Shown: positions 1 through 13,749, counted from the first letter of the stretch. The stretch is DNA of 64,000 nt from Ganaspis brasiliensis (GCA_037103525.1 JAZKLR010000657.1:372001-436000); one strand, 5' to 3'. Numbers and translations are program-made. The notes: generated by a model not told the origin, from the letters alone.

Positions 1-27
1 AAAACGTGGGATAAAGTTTTTAGTGAC

Positions 28-822
28 TTACTCTTTCGTTAAGCCAACGAAGGAGGAGTCATTTTGGTTGAAAACCAGCAAGACCAATTTTTCAGCTAAC
101 AACTCTTTTGGTGTATCAAAAATCACAATTCTTAGATTGAGTGGTCCAGGCTTGACCAGTTTCAATCCCATTTCTATTAATTCCGTATTTTCTCCTCGCC
201 AGGATTAATCGTTTTTATGATTATATTTTTTAGAGTTTCATTAGGGCCAGGTTCGTAAGAGCCCTCAGGTGAGGATATTACCACCACTTTGGGCAAAGAA
301 GCAGGTTTTTTCTTCTGTATAGGCACTTGCTGTGGCTTTGGAGCTGGGGGATTACTTCTCCCGGCAACAGAGGAATACGATGGTGCCTGGTTACCAGGAT
401 TCCTTGTTACTAAATCAAGTTGCCTTGATACGCTGTCTCTCTCCGCAAGTCTACCACTTATGTATCCTTGCCGCGTTGGCATAGCTGTCTATGCAGTCAG
501 TTATTATTTTGAGGGGTTCTCTAGTCAAACGACCTCCTTGCACATCACTAATACTCTTCCTGATCTGTTGCTCAAGAAGCCTTAGCTCATTAAGATCATC
601 AGATGTACAGCTAAGAGTATGTAGCAGTTCATTCCTCTCGCTTTCATCCGTCGAGAAATCGAGTTCTTCTCGAGGACGCTTACTTTTCCTATTTTTATTT
701 CCACCAGAGGCACCAGAGGTGCCTGCGGTGTTCACATTGACAAGTTTATTGTTGTTTGAGCTTGGGGGCTCGGTGTTTGTTGGCGCTTTGTTTTTATTAT
801 TTTCATCTGTTTCCATGTCCAT
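28..822 (-). pseudogene. Broken ORF1 (gag-like) of an R1/I-like non-LTR retrotransposon
   Basis: Read on the minus strand, an ATG at 822 opens a Lys/Ser/Asn-rich protein (MDMETDENNK...). It changes frame near 440-480, continues to about 177 through a Pro-rich stretch and the segment KVVVISSPEG...TLKNIIIKTINP, and changes frame again near 185 before a stop at 28-30. An acid/basic low-complexity N-terminus followed by a 'VVI.P......TLK..I...INP' block is typical of ORF1 proteins of arthropod R1/I-type LINEs, which bind element RNA. CCHC knuckles and the reverse transcriptase ORF are not in view; they would lie left of position 1. Two frameshifts make it non-functional. The family call is recognition from the motif order and is moderate. 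Confidence 0.5.
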
Positions 823-835
823 AGTTTTTATTTAG

Positions 836-1923
836 AAAGTTTAAGAGAAGTTTTGATAGATTCGGATCAAAGGTTACCATCGGGGAAGACGAGATTGACC
901 CAGAGCAAGCTGAAGACCTTCAGACAGAGACGCGGCCTCACGCACACCTCCCTGATTTGGTGCTGCAAGGCCCAATACGTGCACCACACGTCACTACAAC
1001 ACCATCGAGATTTTCACCGCATGGTCAGGCAGCCAGGTCATTGAGCTGATTAGACTCAACCCGGGCCTATCCCCGAACCGTCAAAACCTCCGGGCGAACC
1101 ATTCTCTATTACAATTTAATTTCTTCACATTGAAATAATTCTGCTTTTGGATTCGCCAAGACCCTATGGTCCCCGAGAGCTTTTTTTATTAACTTACAAA
1201 ATAATTTGTAAGGTCCATTTCCGCTCCACCCACTGGCCTACGGCTCGCTATCCGCCACCTGCGACGCGTTTTAGTCTCCCTTGGGTCCGGGAGCCGAAAC
1301 CAATGTACTGGTACTAATGAGATTTATAAGTGCTACATGCGCATTGCTTTGAAAACTCGACAGGAATTCAACACAAGTACGCCATGCGTAGTGCTTTAGA
1401 AATCAACCTAACGATGGGGCGATCGCAGAATAGAGGCAAAAATTTTGGGCAAGATTAACGACTTACCGAAGCAAGCCGTCGATCCGCTCATAAGCAAGCG
1501 AACCGAGAGATCACCTAAGCGACCTTACCCGTTCACTCGAGAGCGGTCAAGCAAAACCGACAGATTCCCGAAGCAACCTCATCAGTCTACTCAGTTTTGG
1601 TTGAACACACCGACAGACCACCTAGACGGCCTTATCAGTTTGCTCAGGGTGTTTGCCTCCATGCCGCGATCGCCAGCTCCACGCTAGCTTTTATAATGAC
1701 AAGACTTGTTATTCAAATAAATTTTCGCATTAATTAAATTAATGTCGATTCAAGATTACTCGCAGATTTTTCTGTCCGTTGCTAAAATCCTATCTGCCTC
1801 GGTGTTTCGGGGCTTTCGTGTGGGCGCTTTCTCTTTTTTCGCCTTTCTCGCCTCCTCGAGACTCTTTCCTCTTATTTTGAAAAAACTCTAAATACCCGCT
1901 ATAGTTTCTCTGAAATTATTTCT
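836..1923. other. No recognisable gene; GC-richer stretch
   Basis: This stretch follows the start of the broken ORF1 and may include its 5' untranslated region. It is less AT-rich than the rest of the window. An 80-codon open frame at 1445-1687 (plus) is basic and Pro/Ser/Arg-rich, but has no motif that I recognise and no homology claim is made. I see no RNA gene or clear repeat border. Confidence 0.4.
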
Positions 1924-2022
1924 CAGATTTTCCACGTTCCTGGCAACCAAATAAGGTAAACTTCGTCGAAACCTCAGAGTTTTGTTCGTTAACGGGTGTT
2001 TTATAAAAAAAACCTCGTTACA
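1924..2022 (-). repeat. Left member of an LTR-like direct repeat
   Basis: This block of about 98 bp ends in CCTCGTTACA and closely resembles 4330-4425 in the same orientation (both contain GATTTTCC.CGTTCC.GGCAACCA and end ACCTCGTTACA). Read on the minus strand both copies start TGTAACGAGG, as an LTR would. They bracket the Gypsy fragment at 2990-3964, so they are probably LTR remnants. Similarity outside the 98 bp is not obvious, so LTR length is unknown. Confidence 0.5.
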
Positions 2023-2274
2023 ACTCTCCTGGACCTAAACGAAGCTTACCCGCTTTTCTTAATCCGCGTGACTTTAATCCCGGTCTCCTCTCTCACTTAA
2101 ATCGAAGGCTCGTCTTTGCACTGGTCTCCCTCTGGTGATCAGACGAGTATTATCACACAGTCCTCTAGACGCTTATCAACAAGGCTTTGGGCTCTCCAGC
2201 TTGGTTCTCTCTTGTTCTCATCTTAAATCCTTGACCCAGACTTTTCTGTCCACTTACCACTCGTTTTCATATTT

Positions 2275-2523
2275 GTGACGCGTTCTGAAGAAAGGGACCT
2301 TAGCAGCAAATTGGTTATTTTACAGGAGAGCGAAAACAAAAGTCGAGCGCCCATGGTTATCTGTACAAATCAAGAGTTTTAAATTGTTATAACTTAAAAA
2401 ATATTTAATAAAACCCTTTTCTGACTTTAGATAATGAAAGAGGAACCGTTAATAAAATTAAAACATCCATAAACCGAAAAACGATTTTTTGCTTCTTAGG
2501 TCCCTTTCTTCAGAACGCGTCAC
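2275..2523. mobile_element. 249-bp MITE with 26-bp inverted ends and ATTT duplication
   Basis: The left end GTGACGCGTTCTGAAGAAAG is repeated inverted at the right end (CTTTCTTCAGAACGCGTCAC). The match extends to about 26 bp. The four bases ATTT flank both ends (2271-2274 and 2524-2527) as a likely target duplication. There is no coding capacity. It sits between the LTR-like block and the Gypsy fragment, so it probably inserted into that older element. Confidence 0.7.
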
Positions 2524-2989
2524 ATTTACAAAACGTTCTATTCACTTACATCTTACCAAATTTACTTGTTTACCTAGGAAGATTCTTGGAATTTGAATTT
2601 AAATTTGAACTGTCCCAGGTAACGTCTCGAGTTATTCTACCCCCCCCCCATCCCTATTGTCGGCTGATGGGTGGGTTCAATGACTCTGACACGAAATTTA
2701 CTAAAAACAAAATAAATTCAGATTTACTTTGTGTCCTCCCTGCACTGTTGTGTCGGTGAGGGGGCTGATTCAAACTCTAAGCTAGTTTATAGGTCTTATT
2801 TAGGTGACTATTTCACGATCATTTAAAAAAATGCCTTTTTCCAAAGGATCACAATTAACCAACGTCATTTTTACTTCTGCTCGGTTCTATCGTTTCCTTG
2901 TCGGAGGTGACATTATTACGTCGTTCGTAATAAACTTTCTGCTTGTCGAACGCATTTTTGTGGTTCAAGGTCACGAGATCTTGTAATTC

Positions 2990-3964
2990 TCAAAGTTTCA
3001 ACATTCTTTCTTGACACTCAGTTGGGTCTGCCGGAACGAGATCGACAGGCTCCTGGACCTCTCTGCGAAGACTATTATAAGAGCGTAACTCTCTAGCGAG
3101 ATTCAGATAAGTCGGACTAACACCTGTCATACTATGTACCACTGTGTTGTAGGCAAACCTGAAATCTCTTAAACAGACGTCCAAACGACTATGCTCATTC
3201 TCTACGTACGTAGAGATCATTGTCATGAGATCTCTGTTTACTCGCTCCAGTGGGTCCTTGCTGTCTTCTACCATGGCTATCTGGTGATAGCCCTATTTCA
3301 AGTCAAGCGTTGTTATATACTTCGCGGCTCTCAATTTTTCGAGAATCATGTCTACTTTGGCGAGGGGATAAGCGTCCTTTTTGGCTACTTTGTCCAGCTT
3401 CCGGTAGTCCACGCAGATTCGATAAGTCCCGTCGGAATTCCTGACCATAACTACCAGGTTGGACCATCCACTTTTGGACGGCTCTATTATCCCTTCCGCC
3501 AACAGTCTTTCTGTCTCCTTTTGCATTGCAGCCAGGACCTTAGGCGACCCACGATAGTATCTTTACTTTATCGACGGGTCTCCTTGGACGTCAATGATGT
3601 AGACAATTTGATCCATGGCCGGAAGTGATGGTAAAGGTGGTTTAATTACCTGCGACACGAGTTCATCGAATTCAGCTCGTTCGTCCTCTGTAATTTGTTA
3701 AAGCCTGCAGAGGAAATTCGAGTTAAGCGGCTCGTCGCAGTTTTCACTAACCTCTGCCTCCACCCTTGTATCGGTATAGTAATGGACCACCTTTGGGTAA
3801 TCCGACATATACCAAATCCTATTCCGGCCGTCGTGTACTATCCCGAACGTATGGATGAAGTCTATTCCGAAGAATACCGGCTTTCCCATTTCTGGGACGA
3901 TGTAGACTCTCATCAAACGGGATACACGATCTATCTCGATGGGAAGTAAACAACTACCTTGCAC
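2990..3964 (-). pseudogene. Internally deleted Ty3/Gypsy pol fragment
   Basis: On the minus strand, from right to left, come a protease-end segment (PVFFGIDFIHTFGIV, about 3850), the start of reverse transcriptase (EGIIEPSKSGWSNLVVMV, ICVDYRKLD, TTLDLK then a TAG where Gln is usual, then GYHQIAM), and an abrupt join to the integrase C-terminal part (ERVNRDLMTMISTYVE, FAYNTVVHS, GVSPTYLN). The YVDD core, RNase H and the integrase catalytic core are missing, so several kilobases were deleted at about 3260. Frames are also broken between 3526 and 3698. It is flanked by LTR-like blocks at 1924-2022 and 4330-4425. It is a dead copy. Confidence 0.85.
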
Positions 3965-4329
3965 TGAGCATATAGTACCATCGGCGCGACGCGACTGTTC
4001 GCCGAACTATCTTGCTCCGAAACAACCCTCATCCCGCGTCGTCTGTTTTGTTTATCTCCAAATCAACGATCGCGGTAACGATCGTCCGGATCGTCTATGT
4101 TGGCCTCTTCATCGTGGTTTGAGTGTCGCGTCTTGTAGTGTAATGTTTCTCGCGTGGTTCGCAGACTGTGCTGTGCTTCCGTTATTATACAAAATAATGA
4201 TATAAAATAAAAAATCATGTTGTTTTCGTGTCAACGAAAATGACAATTTAACAAGATTACAAAATTCGTGATGAACAAAAGCAATAATGCAAAGAAAATA
4301 TAAAATTATTATTATTATTATTATTTCTC

Positions 4330-4425
4330 CGATTTTCCGCGTTCCCGGCAACCACGTAAGGTTAGCTATGTCGAAATCCCGGAGTTTTGTTGATTAACGG
4401 ATGTTTTATGGAAAACCTCGTTACA
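4330..4425 (-). repeat. Right member of an LTR-like direct repeat
   Basis: Partner of 1924-2022. Since the Gypsy fragment reads leftward, this would be the upstream LTR. A short (ATT)n run (about 4306-4325) lies just beside it. Confidence 0.5.
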
Positions 4426-6436
4426 TTATACACTGGCGGATCTACGTGCAAAGCATTAGGAGCAATCGCCCCCCTCCTCATCCAAGAATCTTCCATTTGT
4501 ATAAGAGAGAAAGACATGACACTATGGTGCTATCTCTTTCTATCCCATATATCGCACCTTCCTAAAACTTTGCCTGGATCCGACCCTGTGCCTGTATAAA
4601 AAGGTACCTCTCTGACGTTGGTTGTCTAAAACAAGCACTGTGTTTTTTCGGTTAAATGAAATGGCAAAATGTTTTAATTAAAATCAAAACAGCATTTAAA
4701 ATAGACTAACTTTAATATGCACTAATCTATACAATATTGTACTGAGATTTTGAATTTTTTATGTTTCTGAAACTTTAGAAATTAGTTTCCTGGAGAATAT
4801 TACGCATTATTTCAAGAAATGTGTCCAGAACATTAAATTTTTAATAAAAGGAAAGAAAGGTACAACCCTGTATTGTATTACATATATGTCTTTTTATTTT
4901 TTAAATATAGTTTTGTTTTTTATAAAAATTAAATTATATATGTATTTTCATGTAAATATGATCGACGAAATATTATAATAAGCAAATTGAATAACAATTG
5001 TTTAAAGGCATACAAAAAATATGTAAAACATTGTTGGGAATAACTTTTTAAATGGACGAAGATATAACATATGATCAATGTGACGCATTTAGTATTAGAA
5101 ACATTGACTGCAGTTTACAGTTTTAGGCAAATTTTTGGAAAACGGTTGAATTACATGGAGAAAGATATTACTAAACAACCGTTTTGTGTGATTAATCAAG
5201 CCTTCTGCTTAATTGTTCTTTCGATATTTGCACAATTAAACTGCTTGCTTAATCATCCCAAGTATTAAGTATAATCATCGTACATATTTTCAGGGTCCTA
5301 GAAAAAAAGACGACTTAATAGTTGTAGAAACTTACAAAAATGAATTTTACTGGTTTATCTAGGTAATTATGTAAATCATTTTCATAAATTATGGTCGCAG
5401 AGATAAAGTAACAATTACTTTAACTATTTTTACTTCCTATTCACAATCGTATCTTTTTTCTTTTGACAGTATTAAATAAATTTTAATTTTTTTTTATATT
5501 TGAGAATAACAACAAATTTCGCAAAATATAAAAAAAATTTACAAGAATGAATATTTGTAAATTACACAACAACACAATATATAGTTATATTTTTAAAATT
5601 ATGTTGCTCTTCTCCTCACTCCTTGAAAATACTTTAGAGAAAACAAATTTATTAATTTTAATTTATTTTGCAAATTTACTCTACATGGTTATATAAAACA
5701 ATTTGCTTTATACAGTAAGAACTATATCAAATTGTCAAAACAATTAAGTTTGCAAAAATTGTATTACAATTTTTTTATGCTTTTTAATAATAATTAATAA
5801 AATAATTGGAAATTGAAGTTCAAGGTGTACGATTTGAAATAGACCATACTGTATAAATACTGTATCTATAGATATATAGTCTTTATTTAGCTTTTCGTGC
5901 AGCTATCGCTGTAACTACTCCATACACCAAAATGATCACCAAGTGTCTTTAACAATATTTATAGAGAATAAGATTAAGATGTAAAGTGTCATGAAAATAG
6001 AATTTTGATCTGATGAAAAATTTCATAACAAATTTAAAGTACTTCAAAAACTCACAAATTTAAAAGTTGATTCGCATTAAAAGTTAAATGATGTAAAAAT
6101 ATAGATCATCATGGGCGTAACTACGTTGAGGCAGGAGGAAGCAGCTGCCCCCCACCCTAGGAGGTCAGTTTTTATGAGAGAAAGAGATAGCATTATAGTG
6201 CTTTCTCTCTCACTCCCATATAAAACCCCCACCAAAATCCTCCTCTGGGTACGCTCTTGTAGAGCATTCCAATAGTTGTTAATAACCTTTGTATTATTAC
6301 ATTAAAAACACGATTAAAAACATAAAAATAAATATAAATTTTATCTTAAAACATGAGCATATAATTTTCAATTAAAGATATTACACGCACGGAGAGAAAA
6401 ATATTACTTTTAAGCATTTCTAAGGTAAGAGGTCTA
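4426..6436. other. AT-rich non-coding DNA with two copies of a dispersed repeat
   Basis: No supported gene. Two stretches (about 4432-4580 and 6113-6250) resemble each other: each has a 'gcgg/ggcg...ctacg' start, a C-run, and a GAGAGAAAGA...TATAGTGCT/ATGGTGCT..CTCTCT core. This points to a dispersed retroposon or SINE-like repeat. At 6391 the sequence CACGGAGAGAAAAATA resembles the terminus of EnSpm-type elements such as the one at 17,179, but no partner end was found. Confidence 0.4.
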
Positions 6437-6661
6437 GGAAATTTCTTTCTGTTATGGGATTCAGATCAAACTTAGCTTACTTATAGTGCTTGATGTAACT
6501 AAAAAAAATCAAAATCTTTTAAAAAATATTAATAAACGTAGGAGATAATCAACTTTAAACTTTTTTTTTTAATCTACATAACTTTTGATCGATAAAAGAT
6601 ATTGAGATAATTTTTTTAATCTCTTCGTAATGAGACAAACTTTTTACTAAATTAAGTTTAT

Positions 6662-7030
6662 AACAATATTTAATCAAAGTTTTGTTGATAATAAAAGAAA
6701 ATTTCTTGTTTTTAGGAAAAATTTCCAATTTTTATTTTGTTTATATTTTTTGTAGTTTTATAGCGTACTCGCCTCAAAATACTCTGCAAGTCTCAAAATG
6801 CTCATTTGTTATTTATTTTTATAGATTTAGCGAAGATTTGGTTTTATTTGTCATTCATTTTTATTCATTTCTTAGAGAGTTATGCTCATCCCATTTTAAA
6901 ACTCGCAGAGTATTTTGAAGTGAGTTCACTATAAAATTACAAAAAATATGAACAACATAGAAATTAGAGATTTTACAAAAAACAAACATTTTTCTTTTAA
7001 TATCAACAAAACTTTGATTAAACATTGTTT
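6662..7030. repeat. Nested ~370-bp palindromic MITE
   Basis: TTAATCAAAGTTTTGTTGAT (6670-6689) pairs with its inverse at 7002-7021. The middle, 'actcgcctcaaaatactctgc' to 'gcagagtattttgaagtgagt', is also self-complementary. It lies in the left arm of the larger foldback and is missing from the right arm. Confidence 0.6.
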
Positions 7031-7087
7031 TAATTTTAGTTTAATAAAAAGTAAGTCTTTTTAAGAATAGTTTAAAAAAATTAGCCT

Positions 7088-7153
7088 TAACCCCTTGACT
7101 GGCATGGCAAAGATTTGATTTCCAAAATCTTTGCCATCGACAGTTAAGGGGTT
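7088..7153. repeat. Perfect-looking hairpin bounded by CCCCTT/AAGGGG
   Basis: The sequence ACCCCTTGACTGGCATGGCA is followed by AAAGATTT..AAATCTTTGCCATCGACAGTTAAGGGGT, giving a stem of about 30 bp. A related hairpin (ACCCCTTAACTGTCG...CGCCATGGCAGTCAAG) lies at 8470-8526 in the opposite arm of the foldback, so the hairpin belongs to that element. Confidence 0.6.
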
Positions 7154-8702
7154 AGTTATTATATGTAGGCTTCGATTTTCTAGTAGGCTTATGGGCATAT
7201 CTCTGGAACCTTTAACTTTTATGTCCCTTGCATATATTTTGATAATTTTAATCAATTTTTACCTGGTTTTTGTTGGAAATATTAACATTTGATACGATGA
7301 ACTATTTCCAAAAGATTACACATTGATTTATTAAATAGATAAATAATTATTCCAATTTGAACATCCGATTTTTAACAATGTTTACTTGTCCCTAACTATA
7401 CTTTCGAATGGTTTATACGTTGAAACTTTGTAATTAATAAAAATTACTAGTTAGATGACACATGTTTTTAAAGTTAATTAAACGATGAACACATTTGTGC
7501 ATGAAAATTAATATTTTGTTTATTGTGAAGAAAGTTATATGTTTTTAAAATTTGTCCCTCATTTTTAACCTTTTCGACCGTAATCGTCTTATTTATCATT
7601 TTTCTTGAATAAGACTATTGGCACACCAAAATAGTTTATGGAAAATAAAAGTTTAAATAATTAGAATTATTTTGAGACATACTAAATTGATGTGCTTCAT
7701 GTCTTCAAAAAACTATTCTAATTTAAATAACAGAAAACACGTGTGTACAAAATTTGACAACGATCGTAATACGAGTGATACTTCACGAAAATGAAATAAA
7801 AGTATTCAAAAAGTACTTACATATATTTTTACGAGTACCATTTAACATTGTGTGAATGTGCTTTGAGAAAAAATACTTTATTGCAATGATAATGTGAAAA
7901 TATTTATCAATTACGGTCGACCGTAATCGACCGAAATTTTTTAGAAAGAAATTTTTAAGTCTGAAGTTGCCGATTCTAATGTTTTCAACAGAAATTGTCA
8001 TTAATTAAAACCTGAAGGTTAAGTTTTAATGTTTATTTCGAGATTGATTTTCACACAAAAATGGAACTTTATTCCTTTATTCCTAGTGTAGTATTATTAA
8101 TATTTTACTATTCTTATAAATATTGAAAATATTAAACAAACTTATCGTTTTTTAAAAATGATAACCCCTCAAGCAATTCATTTCAACTGTTTTTCATCCT
8201 AAAAAGCAACCACCTGTTGAATATTTTTATGTTACAGGTTAAAAATTATTTGTAATTTTAAATAATTTATAATTTCTTGAAGACAATTAGATTTATTTGT
8301 CCATTTGTATAATTTGAAAGCTTAGCACTTGAAGTTTATGTAGACAAAGTTTCAATACTGTGCTATAAAAAAAAATAAAATATTTTTTCTTATTGAAAAG
8401 TTAAATGTTCCAGAGATATGCCCTTATGTATTTTCCAAATATTTTTAAATATCGAGAATATTCTAAATTAACCCCTTAACTGTCGTTGGCGAAGATTTTG
8501 ATCAAATCGTCGCCATGGCAGTCAAGTCAATAATATCTTTTATCGATCAAAAGCTATGCGGTTAAAAAAAAACATTTCAAAGTTGAATCTCTCCTACATT
8601 TATTAATATTTGTTAAAAAGAAGCTTTACAATTTTTTTTAGTTACATCAAGGACAATAAATAAACTAAGTTTGATTTAAATCCCATAACAGAAGGAAATT
8701 TA

Positions 8703-11700
8703 CATGAGCTCCACGCTTTTTGGTGGTGAAGCGCGTGCAACGAGATGGATGGATCTAAAAGTACGAGGCAGTTTCATGCTACAAAAGTAAAAGTTTTTCT
8801 CCGTTTACAAAAAATTAATTTATTTTTTCAGAACTTAAGGTTTTTGATTTATTTGTCGAATTTTTTAATTACTTTAGCATGTATTCAACAGCAAGAGGAA
8901 ATTTTTAAATATTTAAATTTAAGTTTTAAATTTATCACGATAATATTTTAAGTCTACCCGAAATTTTTCATCAGTGACGAGTACACCTTTATCTGCAATG
9001 TCAAACAAGAAACTTTTATCAAAAGATCGCATTTTAATTCGCTATGACGATTAAAAAGGATCAATTTGACGGTCATTCCTAATGATCAGGTGGAAGCGTT
9101 AAGTTTCACTTAATGTATTACTAGGAAAGTATTTTGTTTTTATATTTCCAATGTAGACACATTAAGGAGAAATAGAAAAGGGTGGATGTGAAATAACAAT
9201 TTGTGAATTATGTAGGAAAAGCAGATTAGCAGGTGCTTCTCAAAAGCGAAAACTGCGAAAATTGTAAGTTTTCTGTTTAAAAGTCCCACATTATATTCTA
9301 TAATTATTTGTTTTAATTGTTCATTTGTATTACAATATTAACTGCTTTTACACATTCACTATTTATGACGCTTAACGGTGAAAAGTATTCTAGAAAGCAC
9401 TAGAACTTTTTTAAATACTTAACACCCTGCATCACAATTAATTTTTCGTCACTTTGCACATTCAGTTATTGACATATATCACTGAAATGCAAGAATTTTA
9501 GAAGTTATATTCATCAAACAAGAATTCCTACCTCAATGATAATTTATTCAACCCTAAATTGAAACTAAGTATATTCAGTTCATTTAAATTATTATTTTAT
9601 AAGTTTAAAATAAGAAGTGTGAATTCTTAGGAATACTACATGAACTTGTTGCAAATTTTACATTAAATCAACTTGCAGATGCAATGAATTTTTTATTTTC
9701 TGTAATTATTCGTGAAAATAGGATCTTATCAATTATTTTAAAACATTTTTTTACTTTTCAAACTTTAATACAAATTGAAAATGGAGATTATTGAATTATA
9801 ATTTCAGACTGTAAAAAATATTCTAATATTATGGGCAACTACTTCATCTATAGAAAAAATCCACTATTTAAGTAACTTTTCTCTTACAAAAACCTATGCA
9901 AAATTGAAGAGTGTAATTTTCTGACAGATGCGTCAGATATTCCGAAAATCTTTCTTTGCAAGTAAATGTAGAAAATGATAAGTGAAGTAACAAAAATTTA
10001 CAACAACTTCCAGCGGAGCTTGTAATTCACAGCATATTAAAGTCGAGATTCTCGAAGTTCTGATATTAAATCCCTCACAGTTACCCTTAGTCATGCCTTC
10101 AAAGAGAACAAGAAACAATACGAAGTATAAGTATTTATTAATGAGAAAAACTTTGATATTAAAAAATTCTTGTCATCTCTGAGTTCATTTAAATATAAAA
10201 ACATAATGAAAGATATAAGAGCATCAAGATAGAAACTCTAGTTTGTGAATATAATACAATATTACAATTGGCTGTTCTACGCTCATAATGTTTTTCGCAC
10301 ATTAATTTTTAAAATAAATTTTTAGTTATTACTTACAAATTTACAATTTATGAGAATTCCTTTATAAAATATTATTTAAAATTAGCATTTTTAAATATCT
10401 ATTAGAAAATAAGGTAATTTTTATAATTTTAGTCTAAAAAGATGCAATTCTAAAATTGTTTATACTGTACAGGTTATTAATTATCTTTTCAAATTTAGAT
10501 GAATTCTTTACTAAAAAAAATATTCTACAAAGCTTTATTTGTGTAATATCATTTTTCGCAGTAGCAAAATGCGTTAAAATTTGTTTTAGCTACGTATACA
10601 TACAAATAAAGTTGTTATTCAATAGTGTTAATCAACTTTATTGTACATATATATTTATCATTGCGTTACTTAAGTCTATTTTTAAAAATATTTCTTAAAA
10701 ATACTTGTAACTAGATAAAAATAAATACAATTATAGTGTTTATAAAAGTAAGAATTACAATAATACAAGAAGAATTATATATTATTATAGGAATAATTGT
10801 ACCAGACGCTCTTGCAGAATAGCGTAAAAGGAAATTTATCTTATAACATATATTTATAACTTCGAAACAAGGTTTAATTCGGATTATAATCTTTGAAGAG
10901 AAATTTGTATCACCCGTTACTATTCCTTTTCTTACTTAATATTGATTATTTACATATCGTTTTGCTTATGCTATAGAAAGTAGAAAAATATTTTTTATTC
11001 GCCATTTATAGAAAATAGAAAAATGCTAATTACTAACAAGATACACATATTTTCAGCCCACTGTTTCTTTCCTTCTACGTTTTTCTGCAGTGCGACACTT
11101 TTGAGCTGTGGTTTGTAGTAACGTTTTTTGAACGAAGTTTTACATTTGATTTAGTCTGCTTTATAATAAATGCTTTGAGGCGAATAAATTCAAAGAACAT
11201 GTTTACAACGATATGCGCTGATTAGCATCGACAAAAATAATTTTTAGAAAGAATGTTAAGATTTTCCCTGCTTAATTTCTTTTTCACTTTTTGATTTCAT
11301 AAGCAATGTACACGATATCTAATAGTTATTGAATAGTAATAACTTCTAATTTTATATTAATTTTCACACAAATTTGAATCATAAACTTTAAAATAGGGTA
11401 GATGCACCAGTCTTCAGACAGTTAGTGTTAGGACATCGAATATTAAAGAGATTTAAATTTAAGAAAAATAAAAACGGTAAATATCTTGATCCAGATATAT
11501 CAGACTTGAAAAATATTGGATGTCTTTGAACTCCAGCCATTGGTTAAAAATAAAATTATTGAAATGTTTAAAGGTTATTTGTAGTAGTTATAATTTATCG
11601 AAAAGCACGCGTTGATTTGAAATATTTTTTTAAATAAAATATTTTAAAGTAAAAATTATTTGCTTAAAATACATTCACATGTACGCTATATTTGTATTAA

Positions 11701-13746
11701 ATATATATTTTTCCAAGTTAATTTGTTTTAAAATAAAATTGTTTTAATCTAGTAAAACTTTTGAACTTTTGAATCTGGTAAACTGACAACGATATTATAA
11801 AATTGTTCCTGTTAACCGACATTGAATTATTTTTTAAAGTAATGATTCTAACTTCAATTTTCTTTATCTCATAGTTAATTCGAAGTATATTGAACCAGAA
11901 TATCACAGCTTTTATGGTGAAATACAATAAATTGATAATTTAATATACTCTTTGGAAATGTTAATTTTTTAACATATTAGGGAGAAAAGAAGCTAGAATT
12001 CACAGATTTCGAAAACCTATACAATAATTTTTAGATTTCGTACACTGTAACGTTAACAATAATTTTGTTAATTATTGTTACTTTTTTCTAGTAGTATATC
12101 TTTTGGTGTCACATAAAAAATTTTTCAATTTCATTAAGAGAAAATATTACTGACAAATTATAAGTTGTATTATTCTAAAGTTAAAAAAAAAATATTATGT
12201 CCAACAAATAATAGGATCGTATCTGAAAAGTGGCATATCTACTCTCTTATCAAGATAAATGCACTTATTAACAGCCTTTAAGTTTTATTGTAGTATTAAA
12301 TTATTCAATAAATATGAATCTTAATGTTTCGAAAAAGAAACAGATTCATAATGAAATTGATTTTTAAACAATTTCTTATTTACAGTATTATCATTTATAA
12401 TGGACATGAAATCAAATAAAAAATGTTAAATTTATAAAATTAAAAAGGTTTTAAATCTGTTTACACATATATAATTATTAAGCATATTTAACAAATTATG
12501 AATAACTTGTGCATTTACCCTGATTATAATATTAACAAAGAGACCACAAACATTATGAGACTTTGAAATTTCTTGTTAAAGATTTCTTTTAAAAATTATT
12601 GAAGTCGAAAAGTCTAATTCTCTGCTATAGACATATAAAATATTGTTATTTTAACCCTCTGTCTACGCTGCCTTCTTTTTAGACTATGGCAGCAATTTCA
12701 TTAGGCAAAAGGTTAACACATAAAAATTCGATAAATAGTGTTGGTTAGGTAATACACTAACCATAAAGAATATGTGAATAGCAGCAAAAATGTAATTTAT
12801 AAACTTTCAACCTAAATTAACATAAAAATTCAACACCGAGTTTTTGGAAGCTAAAACAGCATCATTATCGTTTATTGTTATGAAAAGATGGTTTCTTATT
12901 TATTCGAAAATTTTAACTCTTCAATATAATCTGTAGTAACACCAGTTGAGAAGTTTTTCAACTTTTTATCGGCCACATCTTCAAGCTAAAACAAAATGAA
13001 TAATAATATTGTAAAAATGTTTAAAAATAATTATTCTGCTGACAAAACTGACAAATAATAAAATTCTGAAATTAACCGAAGTTTGAAACACATTAAAATA
13101 ATGTGACATAAGACAAGAATGGTACAGCGAGTATAGATCAAAATTCCAGACATCAAAACCGAAGTTTTTACTCAAATGATTTTATTGATATAAAATGCTA
13201 TCGGAAAATGTGACTTTTATTTTCAATGTTATAATAAAGATTTTAAACAAACTTGGAGGGTACAGTCAGTCACTTATTATCTAGTGCATTTATCTAACTT
13301 ATTTATCTAGTGCATAATCTTTTATAAAAGCAAAAGAAATGTATTAAATACCGAAACTTTTACCACTATAAAAAAATATAAAGTATATAACAAAAAGAGC
13401 TAAATTCAGTACCTTCAAGGAACTGAAAAATTTAGGGAAGGAACAAGAAAAAAATTAGAAAAATTTAAAAAGAAAGGACAAAATATTAGTATTACAACTG
13501 AGAGACAAAACCATCGTTACCAAGTATACAGTAAAAAACTGTGTTAAATTTAACATATTTCACATGTCTTCAACGGTCCACTCAAAACTTTGTGTTAATT
13601 CAACACAAAGAAATATGTTGAATAAAATACATAAATTTTAACCTCTTATTTTATACATTACAGTGATTCTAATACTAAATGTAGTTCAAGTTCTTAACGC
13701 TTAAATGAACGTAATTTCTGCAAAGTTGAAAATTTGGTTTAAAATT
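8703..13746. other. AT-rich non-coding DNA, nothing recognised
   Basis: Five kilobases with only short chance open frames (longest about 80 codons, Leu/Phe/Ile-rich, as expected from AT-rich DNA). I see no intron-exon pattern, tRNA-like cloverleaf, transposon terminus or tandem array. Confidence 0.5.
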
Positions 13747-13749
13747 TAA

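Larger units (their letters stand above)
6437..8702. mobile_element. About 2.3 kb foldback element with long imperfect inverted arms
   Basis: Left arm segments such as GGAAATTTCTTTCTGTTATG (about 6437) and TAGGAGATAATCAACTTTAA (about 6540) reappear inverted at about 8695 and 8590. Inner segments (TTATGGGCATATCTCTGGAAC near 7190) reappear inverted near 8410. The left arm was interrupted by a smaller foldback (6662-7030). No coding region is visible. Exact ends and target duplication are unclear. Confidence 0.55.

Noticed and set aside
4426..13746. tRNA or other structural RNA genes
   Set aside because: No A-box/B-box pair with a plausible cloverleaf was seen by eye; a covariance search would be needed to exclude them.
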